A stretch of 38,040 nucleotides of DNA from an uncultured Veillonellaceae bacterium (GCA_900314825.1 OMWS01000025.1:1-38040), one strand, 5' to 3'. Shown: positions 25,762-33,658, counted from the first letter of the stretch. Numbers and translations are program-made. Notes: generated from the letters alone by a model not told the origin.

Positions 25762-26685
25762 GTGAGTGAAGAAGAATTGAAGAAGAACATCTTGGACGAT
25801 CTGGATGTCCATCGGGCAAATCCTATGAACGACGTGTTGTTCAAGTTTATTTTCGGAAAAATCGAGCGGAAGAACATCACGATTGATTTCTTGAATGCCG
25901 TTTTGGAGTCATCGCTCGAGCATAAGATCAAGAATATCTTGTTTCTTCCGACGGAACAGATTCCGCAGAATGAAGAAGATAAATTGTCACGCCTCGATGT
26001 GGCGTGTGAGCTGGATACGGGCGAATACATTGATGTCGAGGTGCAGGTCGTCAATTATCACAACATGAAACGGCGTACGCTCTATTATTGGTCGCAAGTG
26101 TATCTCATGGGACTACCGGTTGGTGCGAATTACAATGATCTGCGCCCGACCATCACGATCAATATCCTCGCGTTCGAGCTCTTGCCGCAAGAAGAACCGC
26201 ACGCGATGTACAGCATTTACAATCCGAAGACGCACGATCGTTTGAATGACGACATGGAACTTCACTTCCTCGAACTCCCGAAATTCGTGAAAAGCGTCAA
26301 GAAACCCATCCGCGAGATGACGAAGATGGAGCGTTGGATGGCGTATTTTGCGAATCGCATGAACAACCAAGAGAAGGAGGAACTGGCGATGAGCGAAGCA
26401 GCAATCAACAGCGCGTATGATGCGACGGGGATTTTCTTGCAGAACAAGGAAGACCGCCTGAAATATATCAATCGCGAAATGGCGCTCATGGACTATCGTT
26501 CTGGCATGATGAGTGCGGAAAAGAGGGGAGAAAAACGTGGCTTCTCCAAAGGCTGCGAAGAAGCTGACGCAAGGTATTCAAGACTCATTCAGATTTTGAT
26601 ATCCCAGAAACGTATGGATGACATCGGTCGTATTGCTGCCGATGTGGAATACCGGAAAAATCTGTATCGTGAGTTTCATTTGTGA
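25762..26685 (+). CDS. Rpn-family PD-(D/E)XK nuclease (transposase-like)
   Basis: Recombination-promoting nuclease family, 307 residues. The N-terminal nuclease core shows NPMNDVLFKFIFGK, then RLDVACELDTGEYIDVEVQV, where Asp and the E-x-Q pair are the metal ligands, and RTLYYWSQVY. Family members nick or cut DNA, and recent work places some in phage defence. The C-terminal EEADARYSRLIQILISQKRM helix is typical. The start is GTG at 25762 with GGGAG upstream and its own promoter. It separates the sugar-binding gene from the two-component system, so it looks inserted. Confidence 0.85.
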   Translation: MSEEELKKNILDDLDVHRANPMNDVLFKFIFGKIERKNITIDFLNAVLESSLEHKIKNILFLPTEQIPQNEEDKLSRLDVACELDTGEYIDVEVQVVNYHNMKRRTLYYWSQVYLMGLPVGANYNDLRPTITINILAFELLPQEEPHAMYSIYNPKTHDRLNDDMELHFLELPKFVKSVKKPIREMTKMERWMAYFANRMNNQEKEELAMSEAAINSAYDATGIFLQNKEDRLKYINREMALMDYRSGMMSAEKRGEKRGFSKGCEEADARYSRLIQILISQKRMDDIGRIAADVEYRKNLYREFHL

Positions 26686-26700
26686 TTTGATGGGAGAACG

Positions 26701-26847
26701 ATGTTCATGGGACGTTTTGATTTTTTGAAAGACGACAGCCATGACCTCTATGCGCTTTGCACAGAGGTGGAAAAGTATCAGAAATCCGATACGAGCGCGT
26801 GCCTGTTGAAATGTCGGCAGGCGCTCGAATGGATGATGGAATGGTGA
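26701..26847 (+). pseudogene. truncated DUF4145-like N-terminus
   Basis: A 48-codon frame begins 15 bases after the Rpn stop, with GGGAG upstream. The start FDFLKDDSHDLYALCTEVEK and then ACLLKCRQALEW follow the pattern of the DUF4145 domain found at the N-terminus of type I restriction HsdR and related helicases (F-x-FL...LY...AEKY...KLRxALE). It then stops at a TGA, so the rest of such a protein is missing. Probably a remnant of a restriction or defence gene; whether the short peptide is made is unknown. Confidence 0.5.
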
Positions 26848-28205
26848 CTTCCTCTCGCGCCGCCCGCACGCTCGCCCATCGCATCCTCCTTGCCTACAAC
26901 GCGCTCGTCGTCTTCCTGCTTGCGGGCTTCATGAGCGTGACGCAGCAGAAGATCATCACCTCGATGAGCGCCCGTGCCTTTCTCGAAGACCTGCCGTCTG
27001 TGCCGCTGTCGCCGATGCTCGGGCTCGCGTTGCCGCTCTGCGCCTTGTTCGTGCTCTGGGCGGCGGGACATCTTTACCGGCAGGATGCGCTGCCGCGCGG
27101 GATCCATTTTTCGTGCCTTGCCATCGAGATCGTCGCCTGCCTCGCCTGCATGCGCTCATTGAACCTTACGTATGATGGCGTCGTGCTGCTCGTCGTCGCT
27201 GACCTCATGCATCGCTACGAGGGACGCAACCAAGGGTATCTTTTGATCGGTGCGATGCTCGTGCTCTACGCGATCGCGGACTACAGCCTCGCGGCGTTCG
27301 CCGTGCATGCTGTGCCGTTTGACGCGTATACGGCGTATTACATGGAGCCGGTGCGGGCACTCTTGTCATCGCTCCGCAGCGGCTTCGTCTCCGTGAACCT
27401 CGTGCTCTTCGTCGCCTACCTCGTCGTCATTTTGAAAAGCAGCCACGCGGAGCGCCAGCGCATCGCGAGCTTGAACGCGCAGCTCAACGACGCGAACGTG
27501 CGCCTGCGCGCCTACGCCATCGAAGCGGAGCGCACAGCCGAGACGCGCGAGCGCAACCGCCTGGCGCGCGAAATCCACGACACGCTCGGCCACGCGCTCA
27601 CGGGTATCGCGGCCGGCCTCGACGCCTGCATCGTCATGATGGACACGGCGCCGGACTTCACGAAGCAGCAGCTCGTGAAGATCCGCGAGACGGCGCTGCG
27701 CGGCATCAAGGACGTGCGCCGCAGCGTGAAAAAACTGCGTCCCGACGATCTCGAGCAGATGCCGCTCAAAGATGCCTTGACGCATCTCGCGATGGAATTT
27801 GCGGCCTCGTCCGGCATGGACATCCGGCTGAACATCATGAAAATGCCGGAGCACCTGCGCGAGGACGAGGAGGAAGTCGTCTACCGTGTCGTGCAGGAGG
27901 GCATCACGAACGCGAACCGCCACGGCCATGCCGCGCGCCAAACGATCACGATCACGGTCGAGCAGGGGAAAATCTACCTCCTGCTCTATGACGACGGTGA
28001 AGGCGCGCCCGTCGATGCGCACGGCCGCGTGAAAGAGGGATTCGGGCTCAAACACATGAAAGAACGCGTCGGGCTTTTGCACGGATCTGTCGATTACGAA
28101 AGTGGGCAAGCTTACGGCACGCGTGGCTTTTCCCTCGCCGTCATCATCCCGGAGCGGAAGGATGCGGAGATGTTGGAAGCATCGGAGAGGAAGGACAGCG
28201 AATGA
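26841..28205 (+). CDS. DesK/NarL-type sensor histidine kinase
   Basis: Membrane sensor kinase of about 454 residues. The N-terminal ~200 residues contain about six hydrophobic helices without a large outside domain (for example ILLAYNALVVFLLAGFM). A coiled helix then leads to the HisKA_3 box REIHDTLGHALTG, with phospho-accepting His near residue 246. The ATPase has an N-box (VVQEGITNANRHGHA) and a G-box (KEGFGLKHMKERVG). The start is uncertain: ATG at 26841 (used), GTG at 26844 or ATG at 26829, none with a good ribosome site. It overlaps the stop of the upstream remnant, perhaps by coupling. The stop overlaps the regulator gene. Confidence 0.88.
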   Translation: MVTSSRAARTLAHRILLAYNALVVFLLAGFMSVTQQKIITSMSARAFLEDLPSVPLSPMLGLALPLCALFVLWAAGHLYRQDALPRGIHFSCLAIEIVACLACMRSLNLTYDGVVLLVVADLMHRYEGRNQGYLLIGAMLVLYAIADYSLAAFAVHAVPFDAYTAYYMEPVRALLSSLRSGFVSVNLVLFVAYLVVILKSSHAERQRIASLNAQLNDANVRLRAYAIEAERTAETRERNRLAREIHDTLGHALTGIAAGLDACIVMMDTAPDFTKQQLVKIRETALRGIKDVRRSVKKLRPDDLEQMPLKDALTHLAMEFAASSGMDIRLNIMKMPEHLREDEEEVVYRVVQEGITNANRHGHAARQTITITVEQGKIYLLLYDDGEGAPVDAHGRVKEGFGLKHMKERVGLLHGSVDYESGQAYGTRGFSLAVIIPERKDAEMLEASERKDSE

Positions 28206-28873
28206 TACACGTCATGATTGCGGATGATCAGGAGCTCATCCGCGAAAGCCTGGGCATCGTGCTCGGGCAGAATGAGGACATGGAGGTGATTGGCCTCGCG
28301 AAAGACGGGCAGGAGCTTTTGGCGCTCGTCGAACAGCGGGTGCCGGACGTCATCCTCATGGACATCCGCATGCCGGTTATCGACGGCGTGCAGGCGACGA
28401 AGGCGGTGAAGGAGCGCCACCCCGAGGTCAAAGTCATCGTGCTCACGACGTTTGACGATGACGAGTATGTTTATGGTGCGCTGAAATACGGCGCGAGCGG
28501 GTATCTCCTCAAGGGCGTCTCGATGCAAGACCTCGCGGCGGCCATTCGCAAGGTCACGACGGGCGGGGCGATCATCAATCCTGACGTGACCGTGAAAGTG
28601 GTCAAATTTTTCAGCCAGATGGCGCAGGGAAGCTTTGCCGCCGAAGCGGATGCGGCGGGCGCGGACGAGCTCACGCGCACGGAACGCAACATCGCGAACC
28701 TCGTCGGCCACGGCCTGTCGAATAAAGAAATCTCTGACCGCCTTGCGCTCTCAAGCGGCACGGTACGAAACGGCCTCTCGTCGGCGCTGTCGAAACTCGG
28801 CCTGCGCGATCGCACGCAGCTCGCGCTCTGGGCGGTGCAGACGGGGCTCGTGCAAAAGGCGGTTGAATCGTGA
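28202..28873 (+). CDS. NarL/FixJ-family response regulator
   Basis: DNA-binding partner of the adjacent kinase, 223 residues. The receiver domain has acidic D8-D9, phospho-acceptor D54 (VILMDIRMP), Thr in VIVLTTFDDD, and the conserved Lys in GYLLKG. The C-terminal LuxR-type helix-turn-helix is LTRTERNIANLVGHGLSNKE followed by ISDRLALSSGTVRN. It starts in an ATGA overlap with the kinase and ends in a GTGA overlap with the next gene, so the three are one operon. Confidence 0.95.
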   Translation: MIHVMIADDQELIRESLGIVLGQNEDMEVIGLAKDGQELLALVEQRVPDVILMDIRMPVIDGVQATKAVKERHPEVKVIVLTTFDDDEYVYGALKYGASGYLLKGVSMQDLAAAIRKVTTGGAIINPDVTVKVVKFFSQMAQGSFAAEADAAGADELTRTERNIANLVGHGLSNKEISDRLALSSGTVRNGLSSALSKLGLRDRTQLALWAVQTGLVQKAVES

Positions 28874-30168
28874 ACGCAGAAAAATGGCGGATACTGCTGA
28901 TCCCCATCCTGATTTTCGTGTGCGCGGGTCTTCTCTGCGCGCTCGTGAAACCGCAGCCGCACGTCCTGCGCATCGGCATGTTCGCCGGCAGTCCGTGGGA
29001 CGTGCCGGGCGGCGATCTTTACGGTTTGTTCGATGACGCGATCGCACAGTTCGAGGCCGCGCACCCGGGCGTAAAGGTCACGTACACGAGCGGCATTTCG
29101 CGCGATGACTACAGCGAATGGCTCGCCGAGCGTTTCCTCGCGGGCGACGAGCCGGACGTGTTTCTGTTGCTTCCCGAGGATTTCGAGCTTTACGCCGCGC
29201 AAGGCGCGCTCTTGCCGCTTGGCGATTGGGAGCGCGGAGATGTGGCCTTTGACCCGGCCGCATTTTATCCGGCGGCCTATGATTACGGGAGATACGGCGG
29301 CGAGAGCTTGGCGCTGCCTGTCGAGTGCATGACGACGCTGATGTTCGTCAACAAGACGCTCCTCGCAAAAGAACAGCTCGCGATGCCGGCGAATGACTGG
29401 ACGTTTGAGGACTTCTACCGCCTTGCGGCCGCCGTCACGCGTGACGCGGACGGCGATGGCAGCCTCGACCAATTTGGTGCGTATGCGTATGGCTGGCAGC
29501 TTGCGGCGACGGCGGGCGGCGCCCGGCTGTTCCGTGACGATGGGCGCGCCTCGTACTTTGCCGCGCCTGCCGTCGAGGACGCCGTGCGCTTCTGCATGCG
29601 GCTCGCCGCGCTCACGCAAGGCCGTCAGGTCACGCCGCGCGACTTCGACCTCGGCCGCGTCGCGTTCCGCCCGATGACGTTCGCCGAGTATCGCGCCTAC
29701 CGCCCGTATCCGTGGCGCATCAAGAAATACACGTCGTTCGAATGGGACTGCATCCCGCTCCCAGGCCCGGAGAGCGAACGCCACGCGCCGCTCGGCGTGC
29801 TGCTCATGGGCGTCTCGGCGCGCACGCATGAAAGAGAGCTCGCGTGGGAATTCCTAAAAGAGCTCACGACGAGCGAAACGGCGCAGTCCGCCGTCCTCAC
29901 GCGCACGCAAGGCCTGCCTGCCCGCCGCGGCGTCATCGAGAGCGCCGCGCCCGCCGCCGTCTTCGGCGACGGCTTCACGGCCTCGCTCACGCCCGCACTC
30001 CTCGGACAGACGCTCGAAACGGCCGAGACCGTGCCAACGTTCCCGCGCCGCAATGGTGCGATGCTGCTCGCAGACACCGAGATTGCAAAGATCGTCAATG
30101 GCACTGTGCCATTCGACAACGCACTGAACCGTCTGCAAAAAGAAGTCAATGCGTATCTGCAAAAGTAA
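28870..30168 (+). CDS. extracellular solute-binding protein (ABC sugar type), membrane-anchored
   Basis: A family-1 solute-binding protein of 432 residues with an uncleaved-looking N-terminal helix (ILLIPILIFVCAGLLCALV). The Cys in this segment does not form a good lipobox. Core motifs: LRIGMFAGSPWDVPGGD, EPDVFLLLPEDFELY, FVNKTLLAKEQL, WTFEDFYRLAAAV, and RDADGDGSLDQFG. GTG at 28870 overlaps the regulator stop. No permease genes follow, so it may present a ligand to the kinase rather than feed a transporter. Confidence 0.88.
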   Translation: MNAEKWRILLIPILIFVCAGLLCALVKPQPHVLRIGMFAGSPWDVPGGDLYGLFDDAIAQFEAAHPGVKVTYTSGISRDDYSEWLAERFLAGDEPDVFLLLPEDFELYAAQGALLPLGDWERGDVAFDPAAFYPAAYDYGRYGGESLALPVECMTTLMFVNKTLLAKEQLAMPANDWTFEDFYRLAAAVTRDADGDGSLDQFGAYAYGWQLAATAGGARLFRDDGRASYFAAPAVEDAVRFCMRLAALTQGRQVTPRDFDLGRVAFRPMTFAEYRAYRPYPWRIKKYTSFEWDCIPLPGPESERHAPLGVLLMGVSARTHERELAWEFLKELTTSETAQSAVLTRTQGLPARRGVIESAAPAAVFGDGFTASLTPALLGQTLETAETVPTFPRRNGAMLLADTEIAKIVNGTVPFDNALNRLQKEVNAYLQK

Positions 30169-30175
30169 GCGTAAC

Positions 30176-30197
30176 AAAAATCGCCGCTTGCAAGTTT
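30176..30197 (+). other. left arm of a broken terminator
   Basis: AAAAATCGCCGCTTGCAAGT here matches the left arm of the intact terminator at 32397 almost exactly, but no right arm (CTTGCAAGCGGCGATT) follows. The transcript end of the upstream operon seems to have been cut by an insertion or deletion. Confidence 0.5.
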
Positions 30198-30358
30198 CTG
30201 GACGGTGGTCATAGATGTCACATTTGTTGGCTGCGCGCAAATGCACGCAAACAGAACGGCGTTCTGGGAACTCGCACGCTTCAAGCGTCCGATACATCAG
30301 ATCAGTTTTCATACGATGCAAGCATTGTTGTGCTTGCAATTTGAGAGGGGCGAGTACA

Positions 30359-30541
30359 TTGACCGAGCAAGAAAAAGATGATTTGTTCTTTGTCTGCACG
30401 ATGATCGAATATATCAGCCGCCGGACGAAGAACCACCGTCATGTTGTGGTCGATTTTATCAAAATCCGGACTATCTGCGGTGTTCCTATGAAGCGGGGCG
30501 CATGCTGGCATGATAAAGGAGGCCACGGAAAGCTGTTTTGA
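30359..30541 (+). pseudogene. short DUF3791-like remnant
   Basis: A 60-codon frame from TTG (30359, with AGAGGGG upstream) begins TEQEKDDLFFVCTMIEYISR, resembling the start of small DUF3791-type proteins that accompany DUF3990 genes. After about 34 codons the sense of the frame is lost. The other frame reads PDYLRCSYEAGRML and stops near 30513, which looks more protein-like, so a frameshift or deletion is likely. AAAGGAGG follows without a gene to serve. Family recall is tentative. Confidence 0.35.
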
Positions 30542-30687
30542 CACCGACCATATTCCATAGTATCATAAAATAAATGAGAGTATCTGCCGCCGGGCAGAAC
30601 ATCATGCATCGGTCCTGCACCGTTAGGCCTTTGAAGGTGCGGGAAGCCGGTGTATTTTCTTTTTGCGGCATCGAGAGATAGAAGATG
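30542..30687. other. gap without recognisable genes
   Basis: Between the remnant and the toxin-antitoxin promoter I see no gene, RNA or repeat. Short frames on both strands lack ribosome sites. It is probably debris of the same rearrangement. Confidence 0.4.
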
Positions 30688-30717
30688 TTGACAGGAATAT
30701 TGCGGTTGTCATACAAT
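30688..30717 (+). promoter_or_regulatory. promoter of the toxin-antitoxin operon
   Basis: TTGACA (30688-30693), 18-base spacer, TACAAT (30712-30717). TACAAT is repeated 11 bases on (ATACAATCGTGATACAAT), a likely binding region for the autorepressing antitoxin. Confidence 0.65.
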
Positions 30718-30751
30718 CGTGATACAATAAAGGAAAAAGGAGTGATGTCGT

Positions 30752-31015
30752 ATGGCGCAAGCAACGTTGAGTGTCCGTCTCGATCGCACGGACAAAGAAA
30801 TGTTTGACGAGTTCTGCCGCTCCGCGGGACTCAACGCATCGGTCGCTGTGAATATGTTTGTGAAAGCCGTGCTTCGGAAACAGAAAATACCATTTGATAT
30901 CTCAGGCGATCCGTTTTACAGCGAAGCGAATCTCCGTTGGCTGCGCCATTCTGCCGCGCAGGTAGAAGCAGGCCAGCTGGAAACACATGATCTTATAGAG
31001 GTAGAGGACGAATGA
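30752..31015 (+). CDS. RelB/DinJ-family antitoxin
   Basis: An 87-residue antitoxin. The N-terminal ribbon-helix-helix reads ATLSVRLDRTDKEMFDEFCR, then GLNASVAVNMFVKAVL, which gives DNA binding and dimerisation. The acidic C-terminal half would wrap the toxin. It probably represses its own promoter. AAAGGAGTGATG precedes the ATG. The stop overlaps the toxin start (ATGA), the usual coupling in these pairs. Confidence 0.92.
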   Translation: MAQATLSVRLDRTDKEMFDEFCRSAGLNASVAVNMFVKAVLRKQKIPFDISGDPFYSEANLRWLRHSAAQVEAGQLETHDLIEVEDE

Positions 31016-31269
31016 ATCTGCAATGGACATCAGACGGGTGGGAGGATTATGTCTATTGGCAGGAACAAGACCGCAAGACATTGCGCCGCATCAACAAGCT
31101 CATCAAAGCGATTTTGAAAGACCCGTTTCAAGAAATCGGAAAACCGGAGCAGCTGAAGCATGATTTGTCAGCCTATTGGAGCCGTCGCATCGATGGAACG
31201 AATCGAGTCGTTTATCGTGTGATGGAAGATGTCATCATCATCACGGCATGCCGGAAACACTATGAGTGA
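31012..31269 (+). CDS. yoeB: YoeB/Txe-family mRNA interferase toxin
   Basis: An 85-residue ribosome-dependent endoribonuclease. Family pattern is complete: W-x-DYVYWQEQDRKTLRRINKLI, then KDPFQEIGKPEQLKHDLSAY, WSRRIDGTNRVVYR and the C-terminal CRKHYE with the catalytic His-Tyr. YoeB normally pairs with a YefM (Phd-type) antitoxin; here the partner is of the RelB/DinJ type. All expected catalytic residues are present, so it is likely active. Confidence 0.93.
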   Translation: MNLQWTSDGWEDYVYWQEQDRKTLRRINKLIKAILKDPFQEIGKPEQLKHDLSAYWSRRIDGTNRVVYRVMEDVIIITACRKHYE

Positions 31270-31323
31270 GGGAAGAGAAACGTACAGACAACTGTGCTCA
31301 TAAAAGCGCCGGCAACCATCATA

Positions 31324-31353
31324 AAAGCGGAATCGCAGCGGTTCCGCTTTTTT
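31324..31353 (+). terminator. terminator after the toxin-antitoxin operon
   Basis: AAGCGGAA and TTCCGCTT pair around a short loop and are followed by a run of T. It lies 54 bases after the toxin stop. Confidence 0.8.
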
Positions 31354-31427
31354 ACGTGCGGAAAAATCTTGATGGCCGCTTCCAAAAACTGGAAACGAAC
31401 CGGCTAGGATTCGCGCGCGTTTTTCGT

Positions 31428-31433
31428 TATAAT
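31428..31433 (+). promoter_or_regulatory. -10 element of the epimerase-like gene
   Basis: A perfect TATAAT lies 45 bases before the ATG at 31479. The base stretch at the -35 position (TAGGAT) is a poor match, so the promoter may need an activator. Confidence 0.4.
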
Positions 31434-31478
31434 CGAAGAAGCATCCAGATACGTTACGAAAAGAAAGGACGGAACATC

Positions 31479-32354
31479 ATGCTTTATTCTTTAGAAAATG
31501 ACGACCTGCTCGTGCAGGTGCGCGATCACGGCGCGGAATTGCGCTCCATCAAGGAACGCGCGGACGAGACGGAATATCTCTGGCGCGGCGACCCGACGTG
31601 GTGGAAATATAGCTCGCCACTGCTGTTCCCCATCGTCGGCAAGCTCGTGGACGGCAAATACCGCGTGGATGGCAAGACGTACGAATTGCCGGCGCACGGC
31701 CTCGCGCGCATTTCGGATTTCGAGCTCATCGAGCAGAAAAAGGATCGCATCCGCTTCACGCTCGGCTGGACGGACGAAACGCTTGCGAAATATCCCTGGA
31801 AATTTCGCGTCGAGGTCAGCTATGCACTCGTCGGCCGTTCCATCCGCGTCGCGTGGGATGTGACGAACGAAGACGCGATGGAGATGATTTTTTCCATCGG
31901 TGCGCATCCCGCGTTCCGCTGCCCGATCGTGCACGGTGAGACGCTCGCGGACTGCTATCTTGAGTTCGAGCGTGACGAAGACGCGCAAAAAATCCAGCTC
32001 GCGCCTGGCGTGTTCTTCACGCACGAGAAAACGCCGTGCCTTCACGGCAAGCAGCTGCCGCTCAGCGACGCGCTGTTCCATGACGGTGTGCTCGCATTCG
32101 ACGACTTGAAATCCGATGCTGTCACGATCCGCTCGACGAAGAGCGCGAAGTCGCTGACGATCTCGGCACCTGGCTTCCCGTACTGGGGCTTCTGGATGCC
32201 GGAAAAGGGCGGCGCGCCATTCCTCTGCCTCGAGCCGTGGTACGGCCACGCGGATGTCGCGGGCTTCGATGGCGCGTTCGCGGACAAGGAAGGCGTACAG
32301 AAGCTCGCGCCAAAGGCTGCGTTCCATGCAGAATACACAATTTCCATCGGCTGA
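31479..32354 (+). CDS. aldose 1-epimerase family protein (LacX-like)
   Basis: A 291-residue member of the galactose mutarotase fold, closest in appearance to LacX/YeaD-type proteins that act on aldoses or hexose phosphates. Marks: VRDHGAELRSIK, EYLWRGDPTWWKYSSPLLFP, YELPAHGLAR with its His, IGAHPAFRCP with a second catalytic-type His, and the Glu in CLEPWYG. Start at 31479 because AAAGGAC precedes it; the longer open frame upstream runs through a terminator and a promoter. Single-gene unit. Confidence 0.88.
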   Translation: MLYSLENDDLLVQVRDHGAELRSIKERADETEYLWRGDPTWWKYSSPLLFPIVGKLVDGKYRVDGKTYELPAHGLARISDFELIEQKKDRIRFTLGWTDETLAKYPWKFRVEVSYALVGRSIRVAWDVTNEDAMEMIFSIGAHPAFRCPIVHGETLADCYLEFERDEDAQKIQLAPGVFFTHEKTPCLHGKQLPLSDALFHDGVLAFDDLKSDAVTIRSTKSAKSLTISAPGFPYWGFWMPEKGGAPFLCLEPWYGHADVAGFDGAFADKEGVQKLAPKAAFHAEYTISIG

Positions 32355-32379
32355 GAGCGCCATCCGCCGGGAACGCGTC

Positions 32380-32452
32380 GCATAAACGCAACACAAAAAA
32401 TCGCCGCTTACAAGTTTTTTCATAGCTTGCAAGCGGCGATTCTGTTTATGCG
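32380..32452. terminator. bidirectional terminator between the epimerase-like and ldh-like genes
   Basis: AATCGCCGCTTACAAG (32399-32414) and CTTGCAAGCGGCGATT (32426-32441) form a 16-position stem. Outer arms CGCATAAAC and GTTTATGCG extend it. A and T runs flank it, so it can serve both convergent genes. Confidence 0.8.
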
Positions 32453-32474
32453 ATTTTATGCGAGGCGCATCGAT

Positions 32475-33431
32475 TTATTTGACGCCGGCGCCGTCGAGGG
32501 CGGAGCGGACGCTCGCGGCTGCTTTGTGCAGTTTCTCGAGCTCGTCGTCCGTCAGATGGATCTCGAACGAACGCATGATGCCGTCGGCGCAGATCATGCG
32601 CGGGATGGAGAGCGCGACGTTCTTGATGCCGTACTCGCCTTCGAGGACCGCGGAGCACGGGAGGATCGTGTGCTCATCGTAGAGCACCGACTTGATGAAG
32701 CGGCACGCTGCCATCGCGATGCCCGTGTTCGTGAAGCCCTTTTTGTTGATGACGTCGTATGCGACCTGCACGAGCTCGTCTTCGACGGCCTTGTGGCTGA
32801 GTTTTTCCGTGTGATGGAAATATTCGTCGAGGTCATCGATTGGGAAGCCGGCGCAAGCCGTCGTCGACCACGCGACGAACGCGCTGTTGCCGTGCTCGCC
32901 GAGGACGAAGCCGTTGATGTTCTTCGGGTCTACCTGGTATTTGTTCGCGAGGATGCGGCGGAAGCGGTACGTCTCGAGCATCGTGCCCGTGCCGATGATG
33001 AGGTTGCGCGGATAGTCGAACTGCGTCGAGAGGACGTACGTCGCAACGTCGAGCGGGTTCGTGATGGCGATGATCACAGCCTCTTTCGTGCGCTTGACGA
33101 TCTCGCCCATGACAGACGCCATGATCTTCGAGTTCACGCCCGCGAGCTTCAGGCGGTCCGGCGTCTCGCCCGGACGGATCGAGGGGCCGGCCGTGATGAC
33201 GATGATGTTCGCGTCTTTGCAATCATCGTAGTCGCCGAGGTGGAACTTGATGTTCGTGCTGTAGACGCAGCTCGTCGCATGGCTGGAGTCGATGGCCTCG
33301 CCCCATGCTTTGTCCTGATTCAGGTCGATGAGCGCGATCTCCGTCGCGAGCTGGAAGTCCGCGATCTTGTTCGCGACGGCCGAGCCGACGTTGCTGGCGC
33401 CGATGACGACGATCTTTCTTCTGTTGTTCAT
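32475..33431 (-). CDS. ldh: L-lactate dehydrogenase family enzyme
   Basis: NAD-dependent 2-hydroxyacid dehydrogenase, 318 residues, probably reducing pyruvate or a related 2-oxoacid in fermentation. The nucleotide-binding loop is VVIGASNVGSAVA. The catalytic His is in GFVLGEHGNSAF, its Asp partner in TNPLDVATYV, and the substrate Arg in GTGTMLETYRFR. The specificity loop reads AGPSIRPGETPDRL, with Ile where lactate dehydrogenases have Gln102 and two extra residues before the Arg, so the substrate may not be pyruvate. Start at 33431 follows AGGGGG; the ATG at 33455 has no ribosome site. Confidence 0.85.
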   Translation of the reverse strand: MNNRRKIVVIGASNVGSAVANKIADFQLATEIALIDLNQDKAWGEAIDSSHATSCVYSTNIKFHLGDYDDCKDANIIVITAGPSIRPGETPDRLKLAGVNSKIMASVMGEIVKRTKEAVIIAITNPLDVATYVLSTQFDYPRNLIIGTGTMLETYRFRRILANKYQVDPKNINGFVLGEHGNSAFVAWSTTACAGFPIDDLDEYFHHTEKLSHKAVEDELVQVAYDVINKKGFTNTGIAMAACRFIKSVLYDEHTILPCSAVLEGEYGIKNVALSIPRMICADGIMRSFEIHLTDDELEKLHKAAASVRSALDGAGVK

Positions 33432-33456
33432 GATGTCGAATACCCCCTGAAACATT

Positions 33457-33474
33457 GTGTGAAAAATATCTCAA
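33457..33474 (-). promoter_or_regulatory. possible Rex operator at ldh
   Basis: On the minus strand TTGAGATATTTTTCACAC matches the Rex consensus TTGTGAA-N4-TTCACAA at about 11 of 14 positions. It lies just after the predicted start of transcription, a blocking position. Rex controls ldh by the NADH/NAD ratio in several Firmicutes. Confidence 0.4.
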
Positions 33475-33485
33475 AAACTAGTTTC

Positions 33486-33514
33486 ATCGTACCATTCCGT
33501 TTGGCTATTGTCAA
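33486..33514 (-). promoter_or_regulatory. ldh promoter
   Basis: On the minus strand TTGACA (33514-33509), 17-base spacer, TACGAT (33491-33486), giving a leader of about 48 bases. Confidence 0.7.
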
Positions 33515-33589
33515 TGGATTTTGACGGTTTTTGAAAGAAGATTTGAGACTTGGTAATAGGAACTGCTGAAATAAAGTGTGGAAAGCGGC

Positions 33590-33658
33590 TGAAAGCGCTT
33601 GTATTCGCTGACATTTTATATTATATTATAGGTCGTAAAAGGCGCGAAAGCGCTTTTG
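33590..33658 (+). promoter_or_regulatory. mbl promoter region with two cre-like motifs
   Basis: TGAAAGCGCTTGTA (33590-33603) matches the catabolite-response consensus TGWAANCGNTNWCA at 12 of 14 positions and overlaps a possible -35 (TTGTAT, 33599). TATATT follows at 17 bases. A second AAAGCGCTTTT core at 33647 sits in a small hairpin (GGCGC-GAAA-GCGC) with T after it, perhaps an attenuator. Confidence 0.4.
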
